A stretch of DNA of 7,765 nt. Origin: Oscillospiraceae bacterium (lineage in GTDB: Bacteria > Bacillota_A > Clostridia > Oscillospirales > Ruminococcaceae). The stretch spans positions 1-7,765 of the forward strand of contig JAGBFE010000269.1 of NCBI GenBank assembly GCA_018109965.1, in the 5' to 3' direction. Shown piece after piece: positions 1 to 5,316 of the stretch; the first letter of the stretch is position 1, and each line of letters opens with the position of its first letter. The notes under the pieces are model-generated. The model did no database searches. It was given only the letters and a program-made list of their open reading frames with translations, and had not been told where the DNA came from. The translations under genes were made by a program, and so were the position numbers.

Positions 1-42
1 ATTGAATAAACGATGTTGCATAATTGAGTTAAGAAAAACGTA

Positions 43-70
43 TTGATTTTTTAATCAGATGTGATATAAC
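43..70 (+). promoter_or_regulatory. Candidate extended -10 promoter reading into non-coding DNA
   Basis: TTGATT (43-48) is separated by 16 bp from TATAAC (65-70), which is preceded by TG in the extended -10 position (TGaTATAAC). A start near 77 is expected. No protein gene follows on this strand before the hairpin terminator at 176-214, so the product would be a short untranslated RNA. The surroundings are very AT-rich, so a chance match is possible. Confidence 0.3.
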
Positions 71-76
71 AAATAT

Positions 77-214
77 AAGAAACATAATAATGTATTGTAA
101 AGCTAACAGATAAAGTAAATTTAAATCAATTAAAAATCATAAAGTTTTTTCCTAATAAAGCTTTACGGCAATAGCAAAAGAACACCTGCAACATTTATGT
201 GCAGGTGTTCTTTT
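77..214 (+). ncRNA. Possible small RNA of about 140 nt
   Basis: This stretch is bounded by a promoter-like sequence (43-70) and a strong intrinsic terminator (176-214). It has no credible reading frame: the only ATG near the start (90) gives seven codons without a Shine-Dalgarno sequence. The 5' two thirds are AT-rich and weakly structured; the 3' end is a stable stem with a T-run, the usual shape of a bacterial small RNA. I recognise no known RNA family. The terminator could equally serve an upstream gene outside the window or the convergent LysR gene. Confidence 0.22.
176..214. terminator. Bidirectional intrinsic terminator
   Basis: A perfect inverted repeat has arms 176-190 and 200-214 around a 9-nt loop. 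The core is GAACACCTGCA, flanked by AAAA on the left and TTTT on the right, so both strands end in a T-run. On the - strand it lies about 100 nt past the stop codon of the LysR gene and probably ends that transcript. On the + strand it ends whatever comes from the left. Confidence 0.75.
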
Positions 215-311
215 GTGTGCTTATATTATATACATTACTTATATATTTACATATAAGTATTGATTTAACATAACAATAAATTACATTGATTGCAAAAAAG
301 ACAAATTGCTG
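215..311. other. AT-rich gene-free stretch with an inverted repeat
   Basis: Nothing coding is visible between the terminator and the stop codon of the LysR gene. It contains one 9-bp inverted repeat (arms 236-244 and 251-259, core ACTTATAT/ATATAAGT), made almost only of A and T. It would lie in the 3' untranslated part of the LysR transcript. No function is claimed. Confidence 0.4.
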
Positions 312-1208
312 TTATATATCTGCCTGTTCCTTTGCGTATTCCCAAAAGGCAAGAGAGGCTTTGGTGTGATTGTGTTTTTTGTATCTTGCAAAAGCAATTT
401 CCACGCTGAAGGTTTCTTCCAGCGGCACAATGCAGACAGAGTATTCAAGGTGTTTGTCAATATAGTGGCGGGTGCCCTTGTCAAGCAGCAGTGACACACC
501 AAGGTGCATATCTACCATTTCAAATATATTCAGTGTGGCATTGCTGGTTGCCACAACATTTGGCTCAAAGCCTACCGTATGGCAGGCGTTAACTGCCGCG
601 GCATGTATGCAGGAGTTTGGACGGCAGAGGATAAAATTTTCACTGGAAAGGGATGCAAGAGATATGCTTTTTTCTTTGGCAAGGGGATGGTCTGCAGGCA
701 GCACGGCAACATAGTTGTCGGTGAGCACCGTTATCTTTTCAAACAAATTTTCGTCAAATTCACCTATACGGAAAAACGCAAGGTCGCATTCATCGTTGCG
801 CAGCATATTGCTAATATCGTGGTCGTCATACTCTTCAATGGTTATCTTTGCCCATGGTGCCTGCGCGTTGAACTGCGCAATGTGATGCAGAACATTGTAG
901 GACAGCATAGCCATGGTGGTACGTATAACAGCGGAATTGTCGTTGAAGGTGGTCACCTGCTTTAAATCCTTGAGCATATTGTTGTATCTTTTTATTATTT
1001 TTTGTGCGTGGGGCAAAAGAACTTTGCCGTGTTCCGTCAGCGAAATTTGTCTTTTGGAACGGTCAAACAAAAGTACACCAAGTTCCTTTTCCAGTGCAGC
1101 TATCTGCTTTGAAACGGTGGACTGACCGCTGTACATAATTTCTGCTGCTTCGGAAAAGCTGCCGCTTTCTGCAACTGCAATAAAATATTTAAGCTGAACA
1201 GTATTCAT
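312..1208 (-). CDS. LysR-family transcriptional regulator
   Basis: A 298-residue protein of typical LysR length. The N-terminal winged helix-turn-helix (about residues 3-62) shows the family pattern: a GSFSEAAE helix, then the recognition helix with QSTVSKQIAALE (29-40) and ELGVLLFDR (42-50). A linker helix follows, then a LysR substrate-binding domain (about 90-295), the co-inducer pocket that alters DNA binding by the tetramer. The start at 1208 is supported by AGGAGA about 6 nt upstream. The gene is divergent from the peptide-transporter operon, the usual arrangement of a LysR regulator and its target. Two T-N11-A palindromes lie between them, and a weak - strand promoter overlaps both, which fits autorepression. 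The co-inducer cannot be read from the sequence; a peptide, amino acid or related metabolite is an inference from context. The family assignment is secure, the target only likely. Confidence 0.95.
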   Translation of the reverse strand: MNTVQLKYFIAVAESGSFSEAAEIMYSGQSTVSKQIAALEKELGVLLFDRSKRQISLTEHGKVLLPHAQKIIKRYNNMLKDLKQVTTFNDNSAVIRTTMAMLSYNVLHHIAQFNAQAPWAKITIEEYDDHDISNMLRNDECDLAFFRIGEFDENLFEKITVLTDNYVAVLPADHPLAKEKSISLASLSSENFILCRPNSCIHAAAVNACHTVGFEPNVVATSNATLNIFEMVDMHLGVSLLLDKGTRHYIDKHLEYSVCIVPLEETFSVEIAFARYKKHNHTKASLAFWEYAKEQADI

Positions 1209-1256
1209 ACTTTTCTCCTGATGATGTAATTGGGAATTAGTGAAAAAAGATTACAA

Positions 1257-1273
1257 AATAGTTACAAACTATT
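1257..1273. promoter_or_regulatory. Second LysR-type palindrome, proximal to the LysR gene
   Basis: Arms AATAGT (1257-1262) and ACTATT (1268-1273) are perfect inverted repeats around TACAA. The site contains a T-N11-A match (T1259, A1271). It is centred about 25 bp from the main palindrome and overlaps the predicted -10 of the LysR gene (1261-1266), so protein bound here would block that promoter. Half-site bases differ from the main palindrome, so it may belong to another factor. Confidence 0.4.
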
Positions 1274-1289
1274 CTGAAATATATTCCAA
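1261..1289 (-). promoter_or_regulatory. Candidate promoter of the LysR gene
   Basis: Read on the - strand, TTGGAA (1284-1289) is followed after 17 bp by TGTAAC (1261-1266). Each hexamer matches the sigma-A consensus at four of six positions, so this is a weak promoter. It would give a leader of about 45 nt. The -35 lies inside the main palindrome and the -10 inside the second one, which suggests repression by the LysR protein itself. Confidence 0.35.
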
Positions 1290-1303
1290 TCTGGAATATA
1301 TTT
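1277..1303. promoter_or_regulatory. LysR-type operator between the divergent genes
   Basis: A perfect inverted repeat has 12-bp arms (1277-1288 and 1292-1303) around ATC. Its core TTCCAATCTGGAA fits the LysR box T-N11-A (T1284, A1296). Its centre (1290) is about 63 bp upstream of the predicted oppA start (near 1353); LysR proteins commonly hold a recognition site around -65. It also covers the predicted -35 of the LysR gene. The palindrome is seen directly; its use by the neighbouring regulator is inferred. Confidence 0.7.
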
Positions 1304-1317
1304 TACCCCAAAAAGAA

Positions 1318-1346
1318 TTGTTTGTAAATATATATATATATATAAT
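1318..1346 (+). promoter_or_regulatory. oppA promoter with TA-repeat spacer
   Basis: TTGTTT (1318-1323), a 17-bp spacer and a perfect TATAAT (1341-1346) form a good sigma-A promoter, with a start expected near 1353. Most of the spacer is a TA dinucleotide tract: (TA)8 covers 1329-1344 and runs into the -10. The -35 begins 15 bp past the LysR-type palindrome. The weak -35 with a perfect -10 suits a promoter that needs an activator. Confidence 0.65.
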
Positions 1347-1352
1347 TAGATA

Positions 1353-1546
1353 AAGAGAAATTGCACAATTATTCTGTCGTTTGGCAAACGGTATTTGGGA
1401 CACTTGTACAATATGTGCGAATTATGGGTTAAGTTTGGACATATTGACTGCAAATGCAGAATGTACTGTGCGCATCATCTCTGAACGTTACCGGGCATCA
1501 GCCCGGATAAAGCTGAAATAAAATAATATAAAGGAGAGTATACACT
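1353..1546 (+). promoter_or_regulatory. Long structured leader of the oppA transcript
   Basis: If transcription starts near 1353, the leader is about 190 nt with no convincing reading frame. It holds several inverted repeats: AATTG/CAATT (1359-1370), CGTTTG/CAAACG (1378-1390), CAATATGT (1409-1416) with ACATATTG (1439-1446), CTGC/GCAG (1448-1459), and a GC-rich CCGGGC-atca-GCCCGG stem (1491-1506). The last stem has no T-run, so it is not a terminator; it stands 24 nt upstream of the AAGGAGA ribosome site (1531-1537). I recognise no riboswitch or T-box consensus. It may stabilise the mRNA or bind a ligand, protein or small RNA. Confidence 0.35.
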
Positions 1547-3199
1547 ATGCTTAAAAGACTTTTAGCTTTGGTACTTGCCGGTGCAATGGCATTGTCTATG
1601 GTAGCTTGCAGCACACCTGCAGCATCCACAGAAGGCGAAGGCGAATCCGAAGGCCCAAGAACAAATTTCAGATATTCCGCATTGTCTGAAGTTCCAACAC
1701 TCGACCCTCAGCTTGCAAACTCCGTTCCATCCAACACAACAATCCTCCACATTCAGGAACCACTTGTTAGAATGTACAACGGCGTTCTCGAACCAGGTAT
1801 GGCAGAAACATGGGACATCTCCCCAGATGGTCTTACATACACATTCCATCTTCGTGATGCAGTGTGGTCCGACGGTGTTGCAGTAACAGCTTACGACTTT
1901 GAATATGGTATCAAGAGACTTGTTGACCCTGCAACAGCTTCTCCATATGCATGGTTTGCATGCTACATCAAAAACGGTACACCTTGTGCATACGAAGGTC
2001 TTTCCCTCGATGAACTGGGCGTAAAAGCACTTGATGAAAAAACACTTGAAATCACACTTGAATACGCAGCAGACTACTTCCTCCAGGTTATCTCCAGCGC
2101 TTGCTACACAGCAACAAGAAAAGACCTTGTTGACCAGTACGGTCAGGACTTTGCAGCAACAGCTGAAAAGAACGTTTACTCAGGTCCATTCGTAGTTAAA
2201 GAAGTTAAAACAGGCGACAGACTTATCCTCGCTAAAAACCCTAACTACTGGAACGCTGACCAGACAAAACTTGAAGAAGTTGAAATCATCGTTGTAGCAA
2301 ATGCTAACACAGCAGTTGATATGTACAACGCAGGCGACCTTGACTATGTTGAAGTTCCTTCCGACCTCAAAGATCTTTACGCAGACCAGATCAGCGAATT
2401 CTATGACGGTTCCAACGACTTCCTCCGTATCAAACAGGACGACCCTAACGTTCCAACACACAACAAAGACCTCCGTCTTGCTATCAACTACGCAATCAAC
2501 CGTGCAGAATTTATCACATTGACATCCAACGATGTTTATGCAGCTAACCCAAGATACGTTCTCCCACAGGTTGCTGGTGTTGAAAAAACATACGGCGAAG
2601 AATATCCATACGAAGCATTCCCAGTTAACGGCGACAGCGAAAAAGCACAGGCTCACCTTGCTGCAGCTCTCGAAGCACTTGGCTGCGAAGCTGGCGATAT
2701 CGAACTTGAACTCTTGACAACAGATACAGAAAACTCCAAAAAACAGGCAGAAGTTCTCCAGCAGCAGATTCAGGAAGAACTTGGTATCGTTATCACAATT
2801 AAACAGGTTCCATACAAAGACAGACTTAAAATGGAATCCGAAAGAGATTTCGAACTCGTATTCACAGGCTGGGCACCAGACTACTCTGACCCATACACAT
2901 ACCTCGAACTCCAGATTTCCGACGCAGCATACAACTACGGCGGTTACAACCTTGACTTCGACGGCAATGTAATCGACAGCACATTTGACGACCTTATGGA
3001 ATTTGCAGCAACAACAACTGACAAACAGGCACGTATGGACGCACTCTTTGAAGCAGAAAAAACAATGCTCGAAGATGCAGCTGTAGTTCCACTTCTCCTC
3101 CGCCGTGTTCTCTACATGCAGAACGAAAACCTTGAAGGCCTCAACCTTTACTTCCTCGGCGCTAGAGTTGACTTTACAAGAGCTTACTGGGCAGAATAA
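1547..3199 (+). CDS. oppA: Peptide ABC transporter substrate-binding lipoprotein (OppA-like)
   Basis: A 550-residue extracytoplasmic binding protein of family 5 (SBP_bac_5, OppA/DppA class), which captures peptides outside the cell and delivers them to the permease. Residues 1-20 are a lipoprotein signal peptide with lipobox MVAC and lipidated Cys21, then a short acidic linker (27-38). Family marks include PTLDPQLAN (50-58), EPLVRMYNG (71-79), LTYTFHLRDAVWSDG (from 96), SGPF (212-215), NPNYW (231-235) and GWAPDYSDP (441-449). Length is normal for the family. AAGGAGA (1531-1537) supports the start. The gene has its own promoter and an intrinsic terminator directly after it, so it is probably made in excess of the permease. 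Codon choice is narrow: residues 213-550 contain no TTA, CTA or TCA codon, as in highly expressed genes. Oligopeptides are the likely substrate, but dipeptides cannot be excluded. Confidence 0.93.
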   Translation: MLKRLLALVLAGAMALSMVACSTPAASTEGEGESEGPRTNFRYSALSEVPTLDPQLANSVPSNTTILHIQEPLVRMYNGVLEPGMAETWDISPDGLTYTFHLRDAVWSDGVAVTAYDFEYGIKRLVDPATASPYAWFACYIKNGTPCAYEGLSLDELGVKALDEKTLEITLEYAADYFLQVISSACYTATRKDLVDQYGQDFAATAEKNVYSGPFVVKEVKTGDRLILAKNPNYWNADQTKLEEVEIIVVANANTAVDMYNAGDLDYVEVPSDLKDLYADQISEFYDGSNDFLRIKQDDPNVPTHNKDLRLAINYAINRAEFITLTSNDVYAANPRYVLPQVAGVEKTYGEEYPYEAFPVNGDSEKAQAHLAAALEALGCEAGDIELELLTTDTENSKKQAEVLQQQIQEELGIVITIKQVPYKDRLKMESERDFELVFTGWAPDYSDPYTYLELQISDAAYNYGGYNLDFDGNVIDSTFDDLMEFAATTTDKQARMDALFEAEKTMLEDAAVVPLLLRRVLYMQNENLEGLNLYFLGARVDFTRAYWAE

Positions 3200-3237
3200 T
3201 TTTTGCACAGCAGCAAACACAATTTAACCCGAAATCT

Positions 3238-3270
3238 GAAGGGCAAATTTATATTTGCCCTTCATTTTTT
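3238..3270 (+). terminator. Intrinsic terminator between oppA and oppB
   Basis: An 11-bp perfect stem (3238-3248 and 3253-3263, GAAGGGCAAAT with its complement) has a TTAT loop and is followed by A and six T (3265-3270). It starts 38 nt after the oppA stop. It should end most oppA transcripts, protect the 3' end of the monocistronic message, and leave oppBCDF to read-through or to the possible promoter at 3353. Confidence 0.8.
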
Positions 3271-3297
3271 AAAAAAATAAAGTAACAAAAAAGTTAC

Positions 3298-3337
3298 AAA
3301 ACCGCCTGCGGCTTTTACAGGCTTGCAGACAGGTTTT
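3298..3337 (+). other. Interrupted hairpin in the oppA-oppB gap
   Basis: AAAACC (3298-3303) can pair with GGTTTT (3332-3337), and CTGC (3306-3309) with GCAG (3325-3328). An alternative stem pairs GCCTG (3304-3308) with CAGGC (3318-3322). It is a GC-rich island in AT-rich DNA. No T-run follows, so it is not a clear terminator. It would be present only on read-through transcripts. Confidence 0.3.
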
Positions 3338-3352
3338 GAAAAATCTATATGT

Positions 3353-3381
3353 TTGCAGAATATATTTGTAAAGCATATTAT
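3353..3381 (+). promoter_or_regulatory. Candidate second promoter for oppBCDF
   Basis: TTGCAG (3353-3358), 17 bp, then TATTAT (3376-3381) could start transcription near 3388, about 45 nt before the oppB start. The -10 matches five of six consensus bases, the -35 only three. The sequence GAATATATTT, also found in both arms of the LysR-type palindrome, overlaps the spacer (3358-3367) and the predicted start (3388-3397), so the site may be controlled by the same protein. Confidence 0.35.
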
Positions 3382-3433
3382 CAGACAGAATATATTTTCT
3401 AATATATTTGCAAAATAAAGGAGTGGTTTGTAA

Positions 3434-4351
3434 ATGGCCAAATACATACTCAAACGAATTATCATTTCTTTGGCTACATTACTTGTTCTGATCACAGCCG
3501 TTTTCTTCCTTGTAAGACTTATGCCTGGTGACCCTTTTGCATCAGAAAAAATGCCACCGGAAGTTAAAGCCAATCTGGAAGCTTATTATGGCCTGGACCA
3601 GCCTTTGATTGTGCAGTATTTCACCTATATGAAACAGCTGGTTAAAGGCAATATGGGGTATTCCATGGTTTACTCCAATAAAACTGTTAACGACATTATT
3701 GCAGCCACATTCCCATACTCCGCTGACCTTGGTATCAGGGCACTGACCTTTGCTGTCTGCTTTGGTCTTACGCTTGGTATCATTGCGGCACTGCGGCGCG
3801 GCAAACCGCTGGACTACATATGTATTCTGGTGGCAATCATCGGTACGTCGATACCGGACTTTATCATGGGTTCGCTGCTGCAGTACTTCTTTGGCGTACA
3901 GTGGAAAATTTTCCCTGTAGCGCAGTATTCAAGCTTCAAGCACACGATTCTGCCAGCAGTTGCTGTTGGTTTTTACAGTCTTGCTTCCATCTCCCGTTAT
4001 ATGAGAACCTCAATGCTTGAGGTTGTAAGCCAGGACTATATCAAAACAGCAAAATCCAAGGGTATTACCAATTTCCGTATCACATGGAAGCACCAGATAA
4101 GAAATGCTATTATGCCTGTTGTTACAATGATGGGTCCACTGGTAGCATCCGTGCTTACAGGTACATTTGTTATCGAAGCAATGTTCGTTGTTCCTGGTAT
4201 GGGTAAATATTATGTTGAAAGTATCTCAACATATGACTATACCATCGTTCTGGGCATCACCGTATTTTACGGTGCATTCCTTGTTGTCTGCAACACAATA
4301 GTTGATATACTTTACGGCGTTATCGACCCACGTGTTAAACTTACCAAGTAG
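3434..4351 (+). CDS. oppB: Peptide ABC transporter permease (OppB-like)
   Basis: A 305-residue inner-membrane protein that forms half of the peptide channel, pairing with the OppC-like protein. The N-terminus has the family's first membrane helix (about 9-29) ending in RLMPGDPF (28-35), followed by the extracytoplasmic stretch with GNMGYS (72-77). Further helices lie at about 101-121, 126-154, 168-188, 227-251 and 270-297. The cytoplasmic coupling (EAA) loop is at about 201-228 (DYIKTAKSKGITNFRITWKH), which docks onto the ATPases. The C-terminus DILYGVIDPRV is typical. Length is normal. GGAG (3420-3423) lies 10 nt before the ATG. This is the first gene of a close-packed oppBCDF block and is separated from oppA by a terminator. 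Naming it Opp rather than Dpp follows common annotation practice and does not fix the substrate. Confidence 0.93.
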   Translation: MAKYILKRIIISLATLLVLITAVFFLVRLMPGDPFASEKMPPEVKANLEAYYGLDQPLIVQYFTYMKQLVKGNMGYSMVYSNKTVNDIIAATFPYSADLGIRALTFAVCFGLTLGIIAALRRGKPLDYICILVAIIGTSIPDFIMGSLLQYFFGVQWKIFPVAQYSSFKHTILPAVAVGFYSLASISRYMRTSMLEVVSQDYIKTAKSKGITNFRITWKHQIRNAIMPVVTMMGPLVASVLTGTFVIEAMFVVPGMGKYYVESISTYDYTIVLGITVFYGAFLVVCNTIVDILYGVIDPRVKLTK

Positions 4352-4362
4352 GAGGTGTAGAG

Positions 4363-5295
4363 ATGAGCGAACAAGTTATTTCAAAAGAAAAATTTGCTGT
4401 TATAGGCAAAAGCAAAAAAAGCATGGAATCTATTTCCCGTCCTACACTGACATTCTGGCAGGAAGCATGGAGACGAATCAGAAAAAACAAGGTTGCATTT
4501 ATTTCCCTGATGCTTATCGGGCTGTATGTTCTGCTTGCAATTTTTGCACCGATGTTCAGCCAGTACGGCCACGCAGAAATAAGTGTTGAATACAAAAACG
4601 CAGCACCTAGTGCTGTTCACTGGCTTGGCTGTGACCATCTCGGACGCGACCTTTGGGTAAGAATCTGGATGGGCGCACGCGTTTCGCTGACAATCGGTCT
4701 GGCAGCAGCACTTATCAACCTTTGCATCGGTGCTGTTGTTGGCGGTATCTCCGGTTACTACGGCGGCAAAGTTGATATGTTCATCATGCGACTTATCGAC
4801 GTGCTTTACGGTATTCCATCCCTTATCATCACCATCCTTGTTATGGTTGCACTTAACAAAACAGGTATGATAACACTTATCATTGCCATGGTTATCGTTG
4901 GCTGGATTGGCGTTGCACGTATGGCAAGAGGTCAGGTTCTGCAGCTTAAAGAACAGGACTTTGTTGCAGCTGCAAAGGTTATGGGTGTTCCTGATTTCCA
5001 GATTATCCTCAAACACCTTTTGCCAAACCTTATCGGCTACTTTATCACAAGTATGACAATGGCAATTCCTGGCGCTATCTTCCAGGAAGCATTCCTTTCA
5101 TACATCGGTCTTGGTATCACACCACCTGACTGTTCCTGGGGCGTTATCGCAAAAGAAGGTATTGCAATGATGCGTGTTGCACCACATCAGGTTATTGTTC
5201 CTGCATTCTTTATCTGTACAACAATGCTGGCATTCAATCTGCTTGGCGACGGTCTGCGCGACGCATTTGACCCTAAACTCAGAGGCACAGAATAA
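4363..5295 (+). CDS. oppC: Peptide ABC transporter permease (OppC-like)
   Basis: A 310-residue second channel subunit. An N-terminal OppC_N segment (about 28-64, with WRRIRKNKVAFISL before the first helix) is followed by the family hallmark HWLGCDHLGRD (86-96); the usual Thr is Cys here (C90). Membrane helices lie at about 44-64, 107-131, 147-164, 169-185, 223-252 and 277-295. The EAA coupling loop is about 199-222 (DFVAAAKVMGVPDFQIILKH), and ITPPDCSWG (252-260) matches the family's PP..SWG motif. The C-terminus LGDGLRDAFDPKLRG is typical. AGGAGGTG (4350-4357) overlaps the oppB stop codon and places the ATG 5 nt downstream, so translation is probably coupled. The gene is intact, and only 11 bp separate it from oppB. 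Confidence 0.94.
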   Translation: MSEQVISKEKFAVIGKSKKSMESISRPTLTFWQEAWRRIRKNKVAFISLMLIGLYVLLAIFAPMFSQYGHAEISVEYKNAAPSAVHWLGCDHLGRDLWVRIWMGARVSLTIGLAAALINLCIGAVVGGISGYYGGKVDMFIMRLIDVLYGIPSLIITILVMVALNKTGMITLIIAMVIVGWIGVARMARGQVLQLKEQDFVAAAKVMGVPDFQIILKHLLPNLIGYFITSMTMAIPGAIFQEAFLSYIGLGITPPDCSWGVIAKEGIAMMRVAPHQVIVPAFFICTTMLAFNLLGDGLRDAFDPKLRGTE

Positions 5296-5316
5296 TAGAA
5301 AGGAGAATTGTAAACA

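Noticed and set aside
90..113. Seven-codon ATG frame in the possible small RNA
   Set aside because: There is no Shine-Dalgarno sequence upstream, and the length is at chance level in AT-rich DNA.
281..502. Short open frames on both strands at the 3' end of the LysR gene
   Set aside because: They overlap the intact LysR gene in other frames and show no ribosome site or recognisable protein.
1381..1398. Catabolite-response (cre) element near TTGGCAAACGG
   Set aside because: The central CG falls one base out of register with the cre consensus and the 3' half does not fit. The bases are better explained by the CGTTTG/CAAACG inverted repeat.
1491..1506. Terminator or attenuator before oppA (CCGGGC stem)
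   Set aside because: No T-run follows the stem, and no antiterminator partner was evident, so it is kept only as a leader hairpin.
2180..3220. 346-codon open frame on the - strand over oppA
   Set aside because: It is in exact codon register with oppA, has no ribosome site, and its composition (very rich in Cys, Phe and Val) is that of a complement of biased codons. It is a shadow of oppA.
4381..5016. 211-codon open frame on the - strand over oppC
   Set aside because: It encodes a His/Cys/Asn-rich sequence without domains, opposite an intact, well-conserved permease gene. It is a shadow frame.
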